This document shows, piece after piece, positions 7,858 to 16,191 of a DNA stretch of 64,000 nucleotides (positions are counted from its first letter, which is position 1; each line of letters opens with the position of its first letter). The position numbers were made by a program, and so were the translations under genes. The notes under the pieces are model-generated. The model did no database searches and was not told the DNA's origin. It saw only the letters and a program-made list of their open reading frames with translations. Source of the DNA: JBMNGG01 sp050949705 (GTDB lineage Bacteria > Bacillota > Thermosediminibacteria > Thermosediminibacterales > Tepidanaerobacteraceae); assembly GCA_050949705.1 (NCBI GenBank), contig JBMNGG010000016.1, positions 1-64,000 on the forward strand, written 5' to 3'.

Positions 7858-9438
7858 TTGGACCAGAAAGCAGATATACTAATGAAATACTTTAGAGAAA
7901 ACAAATCCCAAAGAGCCATAGCAAGAGAACTTGGTATTTCAAGGACCACAGTACAAAAATACATAAAAGACTTTAAAACAAAACATGAAAAGCTAATGGA
8001 ACTAAAACAAGATGAAAACGGCAATAAAATAAAAATACTAGCCTTAATAGAAGAAATGGCCTCAAAACCCAAATATGATACCAGCAGTAGAACAAGAGTT
8101 AAACTAACTGAAGAAATTATTGATGAAATAGACAAGCTAATTGCCAAAAATGAAAAGAACAAATTACTGGGAAGGCATAAGCAGTTAATGAAGAAAATAG
8201 ATATACACGAATACCTAGTTGAAAAGGGATATGATATAGGATACACCACTGTTTGTAACTACATTAGAGAAAACCATGAGAAAAAGGAAGCGTATATTAG
8301 GCAGCAATATGATTTAGGAGAAACACTAGAATTTGATTGGGGTGACGTAAAACTTACAATTGCCGGTAAAGCCACCACCTTAAACATGGGACTTTTCACA
8401 ACAGCAAAAGGCTCCTACCACTATGCAAGACTTTATGAAAATCAAAAGATGGAAAACTTTCTACACATTCATGTCGAAGCTTTTAACAAGATCGGGGGAA
8501 TCCATAGAGAAATTGTCTACGACAACATGAAACAGGCTGTTAAGAAGTTTGTAGGCAAAAATGAAAAAGAAGCAACAGAAGATTTGATTAAACTATCATT
8601 GTATTATGGATTCAAATATAGATTTTGTAACATAAAAAGTGGGAATGAAAAGGGCCATGTAGAAAGAGGAATTGAGTTTGTAAGGAGGAAAGTTTTCTCA
8701 ATAAAAACAGAATTTGATTCAGTAGATGAAGCCAACGAATATCTTGCAGAAAGAATATTTAAGCTTAACTCCAAAAAAAGAAGCTGGCTTAAAAACCAAA
8801 GCCCAATAGAGATTCTAAACCAAGAGAAGAAATATCTTTTGCCGCCAAAACCATCATATGATACATCAAGAAGAGTTGAGGTTAGGGTAAATAAATACAG
8901 CGTAATTAATATTGACCAAAATAAATATTCAGTGCCAGACTACCTAGTTGGTAAATTCGTAACTGCTAAAATCTATCCAAATGATATCAAAATATATTAC
9001 AAGGGCAATAAAATAGCCGAACATAAAAGGTCTTTTAAGGTCCACCACTGGACAATAGACATTAATCATTTTACCGATACATTAAAAAAGAAGCCCGGGG
9101 CATTGCATTCAAGTGTAGGTAGACACCAACTTTGCCCAGAGCTAAAAGACATATACAATAAATATTATACCAATAATCCTAAAGATTTCATACTACTTTT
9201 GGAGCTAATTAAAGAAAAAGACTTAGAAAGTATACTAGACGCCATAAAAGAACTGGAAGAAATAAAAACAGACATAGTAAACACAGACAATATTAAAAAC
9301 ATAGTTTTCAAACTTCCTAGAGAAATTGCATTTATAGAACCGGAAAAAGACACATCAATACTAAAAGCCTCGATACAGCAGATATCTGCATTAAACCAGA
9401 TGTTTAACTTGCAATCTATAGGAGGTTTTGAAAATTGA
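7858..9438 (+). CDS. istA: IS21-family transposase IstA
   Basis: A 526-residue IstA. The N-terminal helix-turn-helix (SQRAIARELGISRTTVQKYI) binds the element ends. The DDE integrase core follows: GETLEFDWGDVKL (first Asp), EIVYDNMKQAV (second Asp) and KGHVERGIEFVRRKVF (Glu), then the C-terminal beta domain (NKYSVINIDQNKYSVP). TTG at 7858 is chosen because GGAGG ends 9 bases upstream; an in-frame TTG at 7849 directly abuts that site. It overlaps istB by 4 bases. No damage is seen. Confidence 0.93.
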   Translation: MDQKADILMKYFRENKSQRAIARELGISRTTVQKYIKDFKTKHEKLMELKQDENGNKIKILALIEEMASKPKYDTSSRTRVKLTEEIIDEIDKLIAKNEKNKLLGRHKQLMKKIDIHEYLVEKGYDIGYTTVCNYIRENHEKKEAYIRQQYDLGETLEFDWGDVKLTIAGKATTLNMGLFTTAKGSYHYARLYENQKMENFLHIHVEAFNKIGGIHREIVYDNMKQAVKKFVGKNEKEATEDLIKLSLYYGFKYRFCNIKSGNEKGHVERGIEFVRRKVFSIKTEFDSVDEANEYLAERIFKLNSKKRSWLKNQSPIEILNQEKKYLLPPKPSYDTSRRVEVRVNKYSVINIDQNKYSVPDYLVGKFVTAKIYPNDIKIYYKGNKIAEHKRSFKVHHWTIDINHFTDTLKKKPGALHSSVGRHQLCPELKDIYNKYYTNNPKDFILLLELIKEKDLESILDAIKELEEIKTDIVNTDNIKNIVFKLPREIAFIEPEKDTSILKASIQQISALNQMFNLQSIGGFEN

Positions 9439-10193
9439 AGGAAAAAATGGCAGAGATCAAAAAATACATATCAGAACTTAAGATACCTGGAATAAATCAA
9501 GGATTAAAAATTAAGATTGAAGAGGCATATAAACTAGACAAACCCTATGAAGACTTCTTACTGGATATCTTTGCAGAAGCTTATGTTGTAAGGAAAGAAA
9601 ACGGCAGGAAAAACAGAATAAGAAATGCCAGGTTTCCATATAAAAAGTATCTAGATGAATTAAAGATAGAATATCTTCCGGAAGATGGTAGAAAGAGATT
9701 TAAAGAGCTTAAAACACTAAATTTCATAGCTGAAGGCAGGAATGTAATACTAGCTGGCAACCCAGGCACAGGCAAGACGCATATGGCTATAGGCCTTGGT
9801 ATAGATGCTTGCAATATGGGATACAAGGTGTATTTTGCAACGGTGCCATCATTAATAAATGAGCTGAAAGAATCCAAAAGTGACAAAAAGCTATATACTT
9901 TTGAAAAGAGGTTCGAAAAATATGATTTAATTATTGCAGATGAATTAGGCTATATTTCTTTTGATAAAGAGGGCAGTGAACTATTATTTACTTTTCTATC
10001 TCTTAGGGCAGAGAGAAAATCTACAATAATCACAACAAACTTGTCGTTTGACAGGTGGAATGAGGTATTTAATGATGCAGTTTTGACAGCAGCACTGATA
10101 GACAGATTAACTCATAAATCCTATGTTATTAATATGAATGGGAATTCTTATAGAATGAAAGAAACTAAGGACTGGTTAGAAGAAAACCATTAA
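9435..10193 (+). CDS. istB: IS21-family ATP-binding helper IstB
   Basis: A 252-residue AAA+ ATPase of the DnaC/IstB type that assists IstA in target selection. It has Walker A GNPGTGKTH, Walker B YDLIIADELGY and sensor-1 STIITTNLSFDRW. It starts at TTG 9435 inside the istA stop (TTGA), with GGAGG upstream, so the two genes are translationally coupled. Full family length. Confidence 0.95.
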   Translation: MKEKMAEIKKYISELKIPGINQGLKIKIEEAYKLDKPYEDFLLDIFAEAYVVRKENGRKNRIRNARFPYKKYLDELKIEYLPEDGRKRFKELKTLNFIAEGRNVILAGNPGTGKTHMAIGLGIDACNMGYKVYFATVPSLINELKESKSDKKLYTFEKRFEKYDLIIADELGYISFDKEGSELLFTFLSLRAERKSTIITTNLSFDRWNEVFNDAVLTAALIDRLTHKSYVINMNGNSYRMKETKDWLEENH

Positions 10194-10244
10194 TTTTTTT
10201 TACAACTGGCCCAGTTTTCGATTAATATATGGCCCATTTTTCGG

Positions 10245-10273
10245 TTGACAAATACACTTGTAATTAGTATATT
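10245..10273 (+). promoter_or_regulatory. Hybrid promoter formed by the IS21 right end
   Basis: TTGACA at 10245-10250 lies inside the IS21 element. After a 17-base spacer that crosses the junction, TATATT at 10268-10273 lies in the flanking host DNA. Without the insertion the base string 17 bases before the same -10 is aaataa-like and not a recognisable -35. The element therefore probably drives the downstream surface locus. Confidence 0.65.
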
Positions 10274-10334
10274 ATCACTGACTGTTAAAATGATGTTACA
10301 AGAAGTATACAAGCCCTTAAAAGGGGAGGTTGCG

Positions 10335-10565
10335 ATGGAGAACGCTGTATTTGCTGAAGATAAGAAACAAGAAAGCCCACTGCCTTGTACTTTTGTAATA
10401 AAAGTTAAATACGCTGATAGAACAACTATTCAGGGATATATTCAGTGGATTGAACAGGGGAAAACCGTTGCTTTTCGCAGCTATATGGAGCTTTTGTATT
10501 TAACACAGGAAGCTTTGCGAAAGAGTAAAAATGTATTAACCAACTTTAGATCCTGGGAGAACTAA
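10335..10565 (+). CDS. Small conserved-looking protein, first gene of the surface locus
   Basis: A 76-residue soluble protein without signal peptide or Cys. Its core (FVIKVKYADRTTIQGYI, then FRSYMELLYLTQEAL) resembles, from memory, small Firmicutes proteins with a pattern like F-x-V-x-I-x-Y-x-x-x-x-x-x-Q-G-x-I-x-W and F-R-S-x-x-E-L. I cannot name a function. ATG at 10335 is preceded by GGGGAGG; a longer frame runs back into the IS element and is rejected as an artefact. It is the first gene after the hybrid promoter. Confidence 0.75.
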   Translation: MENAVFAEDKKQESPLPCTFVIKVKYADRTTIQGYIQWIEQGKTVAFRSYMELLYLTQEALRKSKNVLTNFRSWEN

Positions 10566-10566
10566 A

Positions 10567-10644
10567 ATGAAAGAGATGGCGAGAGAACATAATTTTAAAC
10601 TATCAGGTCAGAGTGTAAAGGCATTAAAGAGGGTGATAATGTGA
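10567..10644 (+). CDS. Possible 25-codon ORF coupled to the next gene
   Basis: A short frame starting ATG 10567, one base after the previous stop, and ending in TGA at 10642-10644, which overlaps the GTG start of the acidic protein gene. It could be a real microprotein or simply a device that carries ribosomes to the GTG. No homology is recognised and its own ribosome site is weak. Confidence 0.3.
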   Translation: MKEMAREHNFKLSGQSVKALKRVIM

Positions 10645-12401
10645 AAAAAAGTAAAAAACAGGGACCGTTAAGAACAATAAAATCAGTATTTAAAGGTACT
10701 GTGCGAAACACGACAATTCTTGTCATGTCTACAGCATTAGTAACATATCCATTAGATTTCCCATATGTAAATGCGTTTTTCACTGATAAAATTATCTACA
10801 GTAAAGATTCCAGCATTTCCGGAAAGAGGACATTTACCACTATGAATAACCGTATCGTACAACTGTATTTTGATATTCATAGATTTGACAAGCTAAATGT
10901 GGATTTTGATGTAAGATTCGCTGATGATATTTTAATAGCTGCAATGAATCTTCCCGATGATTGTGGATTTAATGCCGCTGATATAATAATAAACTCTTTG
11001 GAGATTTCTTATGATAATGAAATAATCGACCTTAGCCCGCTGGATGTAGAAACAAGTGGAAAACACATACAATTGAAGTATGACTGGAGTTTAATAGAAA
11101 AATTCATTGACTCAGATGATCACACTCCGGCTTTTGACATTTCAGGAAAAGGTGAAGGGATGGGGAAAAGCGGTTTAGGAGAAAAATTTGTATTTAGAGG
11201 AGCTGGAAGAACAGCTGACTTGCAGAAAGAATTTTTCGAACAGATGGATTTCTCTTACTTTATTAGAGGAAGAGAAAGTATAATCATACCGACTATCGAG
11301 GAAGAGTCTCAGGTATTTTCATATACCTTTTATATAGATGACAAAGAAATCCCTGCTGATGAGGTTGAGTGGGAGTTGTCAGCTGAAATAAGCGGTGTAA
11401 AGTTTGAGTCAGGAGAACTTATTGTTGATAGTGATGCTGAAGCAGGAAACATAACCTTAATAGCTACACTTAAATCAAACAAATATTTCACCTACGAACT
11501 TGACATAGAATTAATAAAAATTGAAGAAGAAATAGTTGAAGAGATAATTGAAGAAATCGTCGAAGAACCTGAAGAAGTACTGGATGTTGGAGAAATTGAA
11601 GACGATCAGTCTGATAAGGTGCTAGGCTTTGACCAGGGAGACCCAGAAAAAGAAGAAATAACAGTGCCGGTTGACCCACCTGAAAACAAACTAAATGATG
11701 ATAAAGACAAAGACGAAGATGACAATGAAGATGACAGCGGCGACGGTAATAACAATGAAGATAACAGCGAAGATGAAACAGATACGGAAAATGAAGATAC
11801 AGGCGATGAAGAAAATGAAGACTATGAAGACGAAACAACAGATGATGAAGATGGTGAAGATGATACAACAGATGATGAAGATATATCAGAAGATGAAGAG
11901 GATACCTCAACAGAAGATGATGTGGATGGCTCTGAAGATGACGGTAGCGAAGACGATATAAATGAAGATGAAGAAAGCAGTGATGATGAGGTGGAAGATG
12001 AGGAGGATGGTGAAGTAGAAGATGAAACAAATTCAGATGGAAATGAAGATGACGAAAATGAATACACTTCAGAAGATGAGAATGATGCGGAAAATGAAGA
12101 AACTACAGACGATGAAGATTTAGATAAAGATTCCGATGGACAAGCTGGTGAGGATAAGGATGAAGATCCTGTTGAGGAATCGGATGGTAGCCAAGATGAG
12201 GATTCCGTGGACAAGCAAGAAAAGGCTGATAGAGATATGGATGATGGAAATGAAACAAAAATTGAAAAAGACACCGACACCGATAGTGACAAAACTGTAG
12301 ATAAGATAACTAAAGAAGATAATTCTAATGATGGTAATTCCAATGAAGATATAACTGATTCTAGCGATAGAACAATAATAAAAGGCTTACTTACTTTATA
12401 G
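10641..12401 (+). CDS. Large acidic secreted protein of the SipW/TasA locus
   Basis: A 586-residue protein. A basic N-terminus is followed by a hydrophobic stretch (about residues 25-48, TTILVMSTALVTYPL) that looks like an export signal. Residues 50-220 are globular and unrecognised. About residues 225-295 look Ig-like (YTFYIDDKEIPADEVEWEL). From about 350 to 565 the chain is almost entirely Asp, Glu, Thr, Ser and Asn (many D-D-E-D type steps), a very acidic, presumably disordered and cation-binding tail. No sortase motif is seen at the C-terminus. GTG start with AGAGGG upstream. It precedes sipW by 9 bases, so a role as scaffold or matrix protein handled by this locus is inferred. Confidence 0.8.
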   Translation: MKKSKKQGPLRTIKSVFKGTVRNTTILVMSTALVTYPLDFPYVNAFFTDKIIYSKDSSISGKRTFTTMNNRIVQLYFDIHRFDKLNVDFDVRFADDILIAAMNLPDDCGFNAADIIINSLEISYDNEIIDLSPLDVETSGKHIQLKYDWSLIEKFIDSDDHTPAFDISGKGEGMGKSGLGEKFVFRGAGRTADLQKEFFEQMDFSYFIRGRESIIIPTIEEESQVFSYTFYIDDKEIPADEVEWELSAEISGVKFESGELIVDSDAEAGNITLIATLKSNKYFTYELDIELIKIEEEIVEEIIEEIVEEPEEVLDVGEIEDDQSDKVLGFDQGDPEKEEITVPVDPPENKLNDDKDKDEDDNEDDSGDGNNNEDNSEDETDTENEDTGDEENEDYEDETTDDEDGEDDTTDDEDISEDEEDTSTEDDVDGSEDDGSEDDINEDEESSDDEVEDEEDGEVEDETNSDGNEDDENEYTSEDENDAENEETTDDEDLDKDSDGQAGEDKDEDPVEESDGSQDEDSVDKQEKADRDMDDGNETKIEKDTDTDSDKTVDKITKEDNSNDGNSNEDITDSSDRTIIKGLLTL

Positions 12402-12410
12402 GAGGCATCT

Positions 12411-13052
12411 ATGAAAGAGCAAGAGCTTTGTCAAGAAAAGAATAGAACAAACACTCGTAAGAGCAGTAAGTTATCAGGCTTTGGAAGGATTATGGGCAAT
12501 ATACTTTTTGGTTTGATGCTCATTGTTATTGCGCTTTTAGTGTTCTCATTGGTATCTATGAAAATGTCAGGAGGTCCGCCGAAAGTTGCAGGCCACCAAA
12601 TGTATATAGTTTTAAGCGGCAGCATGAATCCTGCCTTTGATACGGGAAGTTTAGTATTTGTAAAGCCCACAAGTGCAGATATGATAAAAGAAGGTGACAT
12701 CATTACATATAGGGGCTTAGGGGATGGGGAACGACTGATAAGCCATAGAGCAGTAGCCATTAATAACACTGAAGACGGTATTCATATAACAACAAAAGGT
12801 GATGCGAACGATGCAACAGATCCAAATCCTGTAACATCAGATAACTTAGTAGGAAAAGTAGTTCTTGCCATACCATACTTAGGATATTTAGTCAACTTTA
12901 CCCAGACAAAACAAGGTTTAATAACTCTGATTCTCATACCAGCAGCTATACTTCTTATCTTCGAATCTATAAACCTTTACAATAACGTGAAAGCTTTAAA
13001 TAAAGAAAAGGCAGTTCAAAAAGAATCCCAGAGCAATGCTCAGTGTAAATGA
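12411..13052 (+). CDS. sipW: Signal peptidase I of the SipW (ER/archaeal) type
   Basis: A 213-residue membrane signal peptidase. A hydrophobic segment at about residues 30-50 anchors it, and a second at about 165-185 (LITLILIPAAILLIF) crosses back. The catalytic serine is Ser71 in VLSGSMNP. The general base is the His of LISHRAVAI (His112), the ER-type arrangement in place of the bacterial Lys. SipW-type enzymes process TasA/camelysin-like precursors, two of which follow here. GGAGG precedes the ATG. Length is typical. Confidence 0.93.
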   Translation: MKEQELCQEKNRTNTRKSSKLSGFGRIMGNILFGLMLIVIALLVFSLVSMKMSGGPPKVAGHQMYIVLSGSMNPAFDTGSLVFVKPTSADMIKEGDIITYRGLGDGERLISHRAVAINNTEDGIHITTKGDANDATDPNPVTSDNLVGKVVLAIPYLGYLVNFTQTKQGLITLILIPAAILLIFESINLYNNVKALNKEKAVQKESQSNAQCK

Positions 13053-13081
13053 AAGCTTTTTAAGGGAAGGATGTATGAAAA

Positions 13082-13594
13082 ATGAAGCTGAAAATTTTAA
13101 TAAGCTTTATGGTTTTTGCCTTAATTGGACTGCTTGTAGGAGGAAATACGATAGCCTATTTTACAGATACTGTAAAAGAAGAACTAGTAAAATTTGTCGC
13201 CGGCACCGTAGAAATAGAATTTGATAGTAAACCTGTTATAGAATCAGCCAGCCCTTTTGTTGTTAATCAAGGTGTAACATGGTCTATCAAAAACACAGGC
13301 ACTAATGAAGTTTTCCTCCGTGCGAAAGTCAATATTTTGGACGATGAAAATATTTTCGAGAATGTAAAGTTTGGAGTAGAAGAAAGCGATTGGAAAGTAG
13401 GAAAAGATGGATATTACTATTACAGCAAAGCTGTAGGCTTGAATGAATCCGTAGAATTTCCTTTAGAAGTTATCTTTGATGATGTTTGGGAGTCTGTAAA
13501 TATACCTATAGACAATCTAAACATAGAAGTTGAAGCAATTCAAGCATCAAATGACGCAAGAAAGCTGCACGGGTCAGATAACCCGTTTGAATAA
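13082..13594 (+). CDS. TasA/camelysin-family secreted protein (first copy)
   Basis: A 170-residue exported protein. The SipW-type signal is clear: basic start, hydrophobic LISFMVFALIGLLVGG, then the hallmark NTIAYFTDTVKEE just after the expected cleavage region. The mature part (FVAGTVEIEFD, WSIKNTGTNEVFLRAKV) has the beta-sandwich pattern of TasA/CalY proteins, which form biofilm fibres or bind the cell surface. It lies 30 bases after sipW, its likely processing enzyme. Which of matrix fibre, minor subunit or protease-like camelysin it is cannot be decided from sequence. Confidence 0.85.
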   Translation: MKLKILISFMVFALIGLLVGGNTIAYFTDTVKEELVKFVAGTVEIEFDSKPVIESASPFVVNQGVTWSIKNTGTNEVFLRAKVNILDDENIFENVKFGVEESDWKVGKDGYYYYSKAVGLNESVEFPLEVIFDDVWESVNIPIDNLNIEVEAIQASNDARKLHGSDNPFE

Positions 13595-13718
13595 AGGAAT
13601 AAACAATATCAATAATTTTCTGAAGGGATGTGATCGCCAAAAAACAAGGAAATTTTAATTGTTGGCAAAGGAAGGGGAGGCTTACTTTACACATGGCATT
13701 TTAAATTATCAGTAGTAC

Positions 13719-13800
13719 TTTGAAAAGGCAAACCTGTCGAAAGGCAGGGACGCAAAGCTATAGGGCCTTTCTAGAAATAGAATGGCAGCCTGGCCGCCGA
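13719..13800 (+). promoter_or_regulatory. Cyclic-di-GMP-I (GEMM) riboswitch
   Basis: The GEMM-I core is present: GGCAAACC (13728-13735), a P2 hairpin with a GAAA tetraloop, the GGACGCAAAGC junction, GGGCC receptor side and an AUGGCAGCCUGGCCGCC-like closing arm. It lies 44 bases upstream of the 417-residue TasA-like gene. No terminator is visible between aptamer and start codon, so control may be translational through the GGGAGG site. The outer P1 helix is weak by eye. Confidence 0.9.
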
Positions 13801-13843
13801 TTATTAAAGAATCAAAATTTATAAATCGGGAGGCAAAGTAAAA

Positions 13844-15097
13844 ATGAAAAAAAGAATAATGTTAAGTGTTTTAGTAATTGCATTGGCGGCAGCTTTGATT
13901 GCTGGAGCCACACAGGCATGGTTTACGGATGAAAAGGATTTACCTGTAGCGGAGTTTACTGCTGGAACATTGGAAATTGATGTAAGTGAAGGCGAACCGT
14001 TTATCCTCGCGTTGGAGAATCGTGTTTTCGAAAACACAAACCCTGGAGACTGTGCCACTATAGTTTGGAATATCGAGAACATCGGAACTAAAAGGGCAGA
14101 AATTAGGGTAAAGATTGACAGCGAATGGTTGGGGCAAACAAGTGCTGATACCTGGGCAAAATTCGAGCCTGATATAGACCCCGAGCTAGACTACGAAGGC
14201 AGAGCTGCTTTCTTTGCTCCAAAGGGCGACGAATGGGTAATGTATGAAGATGAAGAAGGAATGTGGCTCTACTATACAGGAAATGCTTTGCTCGGGTCTT
14301 ATGACATAGAAAAGGGAGAGGAAGGCGAGAATTCAGTACAGTTGTGTTTAGTAGTGGGCTTTGACGGGCCCAATATGGATAACCAATATCAAGGCAAGAA
14401 ATTCAAAATCAGCGGCGAAGTTCAAGCTGTTCAAACTACCAACGGAGCACCTGAAGCTGTATGGGGTATAGATAGTTTAGAGGCAATAAAAGAAGGAGAA
14501 GCTGAAGGCATTTATGTGGAAGAATACTTCACTGAAGGAGAACGCGGTTATGACATGCCCTGCTGGGAGGGTGAAGGTGGGGACGAACCACAAGACCCTT
14601 CAGATCCAGAATATAAGTGGGTATTAACGGGAACAAAAGATGGTTCCGGTACTGGCTTTATCAGTGTGGCCGATGACAAGGTTCAAGGTCCGGGTCAGGG
14701 TCAAGGCCAGTGGTTTCGCAAGCAAAACATCACCCTACCCAATGAAGATGAAAGTATTGACATTGGCATTGTTTGCGGGAATCCCGAAAAAGTAGATGGT
14801 CCCGATATAGTTGGCCAAATTAATATCAAAAACATAGGCGAAAACAAATATAGAGTAACATTCAACTATAATAAAGTTTTCCCTGATAATCCTAGTGAAG
14901 GTCAAATTTGCAAGATAATTGAAATAAGAGATGAAATTCGTTGGAATATCGGCGAAGATATCACATTTCAAATTGGCAATAATAAAGAAGGGTCTTTGGA
15001 TGGTTTTGAATTTATCTCCGAAGAAAAGAACATTGAGTTTTTTGTACACTTTGGTAATATAATTATCGAAACTTATGAATGCAGAATAAAGGACTAA
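13844..15097 (+). CDS. TasA/camelysin-like secreted protein under c-di-GMP riboswitch control
   Basis: A 417-residue exported protein. The signal peptide (VLVIALAAALIAGATQA) is followed by WFTDEKDL and AEFTAGTLEID, the same SipW-substrate hallmark as the previous copy. The first 200 residues look like a TasA-type beta sandwich (IVWNIENIGTKRAEIRVKI). The C-terminal 200 residues (from about VLTGTKDGSGTGF) form a separate, unrecognised beta-rich domain. No LPxTG is seen. GGGAGG precedes the ATG. The riboswitch upstream ties its expression to cyclic-di-GMP, which suggests a role in sessile or biofilm life. Confidence 0.85.
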   Translation: MKKRIMLSVLVIALAAALIAGATQAWFTDEKDLPVAEFTAGTLEIDVSEGEPFILALENRVFENTNPGDCATIVWNIENIGTKRAEIRVKIDSEWLGQTSADTWAKFEPDIDPELDYEGRAAFFAPKGDEWVMYEDEEGMWLYYTGNALLGSYDIEKGEEGENSVQLCLVVGFDGPNMDNQYQGKKFKISGEVQAVQTTNGAPEAVWGIDSLEAIKEGEAEGIYVEEYFTEGERGYDMPCWEGEGGDEPQDPSDPEYKWVLTGTKDGSGTGFISVADDKVQGPGQGQGQWFRKQNITLPNEDESIDIGIVCGNPEKVDGPDIVGQINIKNIGENKYRVTFNYNKVFPDNPSEGQICKIIEIRDEIRWNIGEDITFQIGNNKEGSLDGFEFISEEKNIEFFVHFGNIIIETYECRIKD

Positions 15098-15350
15098 TTG
15101 TGCAAACAACTTAATGATTTACCGTGGAGTAAACCACAGCGACGGTTTCTTTAGTCTATACGGAGAAGTAAAATAACAGCATCACACAAGATGTAATCTG
15201 ACAGTATTCTCGGTTGCATGAAAACTTACAAACAACAGGTTGTGCCGCTTTATAGCGGCACACCTTTAAAGAAAAGGGCTTACTATGTATAATCTCAGGG
15301 GGGATTTACCTAAAGTTTAGAGGCGTATACTCGCCAAGGAGGGTAGTTAC
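15098..15350 (+). other. Intergenic region with hairpins, no gene recognised
   Basis: About 250 bases. There is a strong hairpin at 15236-15267 (gtgccgc with gcggcac at its core, one bulge) that lacks a T tract, a small GC hairpin at 15321-15335 just before the ribosome site, and a TATAAT at 15288-15293 without a good -35. Near 15121-15170 lie short repeats around gtgg/ccac. I recognise no known riboswitch class here. Confidence 0.5.
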
Positions 15351-16136
15351 ATGGCGGTGACAATTATTAGAAAAATACTAGCTGTTGCATTTGGAATCTG
15401 CCTTATTTTTTCCGCGGTTCCAGGTAAAGCTTTAGGTGAACCGGGATATACCATTGTGGGGGACGATAATGGTTTAGAAATCCATGTTCCTAAAAAGACA
15501 CAGGATACGGGAAATCTAAATCCCGGTGATAAAAAATATTCCAGCCTAAAGCTCGTTAATACCGGCTCCCGCCCATTACATGTTTATATAAGGACTAATA
15601 TATTAAGCGAAAGGGCTCCAAGAGGTGGGCGCCTGTCGGAAGTAATGACACTTGTCATCAAGGATAAAGATAATGTAATAACAGACCATTCTTTCAAAGA
15701 TGCAGCAAGAGAAGGCAATGTCTATATAGGAAGAATGAGCCCGGGGGCAGAAAAAATACTAGATTTTTATACTGATTTACCAGAAGAAATAGGTAATGAT
15801 TACCAGGCTTCTTCCATGAGAGTAAACTGGACCTTTACAACTCAATCTGATAAAGACGACGACGATGATGACGATGATGATGATCATGACGATGATAGAG
15901 ACGATGATGATGATTCTGATAGAGATCATGACGTAGAAATCGATGATGAGGAGATTCCCAAGGGACCCGGTGAACCCGAAATACCCTCCGAACCCGGGGT
16001 TGAGATTACCATAGATGATGATGAAGTACCTTTAGGTCCTGCTGATATGCCGGGTACAGGCGAAGTATCACCTTTATATTATTATGGAGCCGGAGCTCTA
16101 ATAGTAACACTGGGAGTTGTTATGAAAAAGAAATAA
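15351..16136 (+). CDS. Asp-rich surface protein with sortase-like sorting signal
   Basis: A 261-residue exported protein. It has a signal peptide (about residues 1-29), a globular domain of about 130 residues (LKLVNTGSRPLHVYIRTN, a TasA- or fimbria-like beta pattern), an Asp/His-rich run at about 167-200, a Pro-rich spacer (GPGEPEIPSEPG), then MPGTGE, a hydrophobic helix (YYYGAGALIVTLGVV) and MKKK. That end is a cell-wall sorting signal in which Met replaces Leu of LPxTG. The class D sortase gene just downstream is the likely partner. GGAGGG precedes the ATG. Confidence 0.8.
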   Translation: MAVTIIRKILAVAFGICLIFSAVPGKALGEPGYTIVGDDNGLEIHVPKKTQDTGNLNPGDKKYSSLKLVNTGSRPLHVYIRTNILSERAPRGGRLSEVMTLVIKDKDNVITDHSFKDAAREGNVYIGRMSPGAEKILDFYTDLPEEIGNDYQASSMRVNWTFTTQSDKDDDDDDDDDDHDDDRDDDDDSDRDHDVEIDDEEIPKGPGEPEIPSEPGVEITIDDDEVPLGPADMPGTGEVSPLYYYGAGALIVTLGVVMKKK

Positions 16137-16140
16137 AGTT

Positions 16141-16174
16141 TAGGCTGGGAAGCATACTCTCAGCCTATTTTATT
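16141..16174 (+). terminator. Terminator-like hairpin between the Asp-rich gene and the sortase gene
   Basis: Stem 16141-16150 with 16158-16167 (one G-U pair), 7-base loop, followed by ttttattt. It may partly separate the two genes or tune sortase levels. Confidence 0.6.
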
Positions 16175-16191
16175 TAAGTTGAGGTATGAAT

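Larger units (their letters stand above)
7753..10256 (+). mobile_element. IS21-family insertion sequence (istA-istB)
   Basis: A complete 2504-bp element. The terminal inverted repeats start with TG (7753) and end with CA (10256); the first 28 bases match at about 20 positions, and a second inner pair containing gaaaactgg lies near 7790 and 10215. A 5-bp target duplication, CTTGT, is present at 7748-7752 and 10257-10261. The insertion lies between the BTAD regulator terminator and the surface-protein locus, and its right end supplies a -35 box to that locus. Confidence 0.93.

Noticed and set aside
11488..12343. Long reverse-strand and alternative frames in the acidic gene
   Set aside because: They translate to His/Leu- or Ser-only low-complexity chains that simply mirror the Asp/Glu codon repeats.
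13732..13746. TGTCGAA, an exact Spo0A-box string, here and again at 17112-17118
   Set aside because: Both lie in the P2 hairpin and GAAA tetraloop of the c-di-GMP aptamers, where the string is required by RNA structure.
15114..15176. 20-codon ORF starting ATG after the second TasA-like gene
   Set aside because: It has no ribosome binding site and no recognisable homologue; it overlaps a structured non-coding region.
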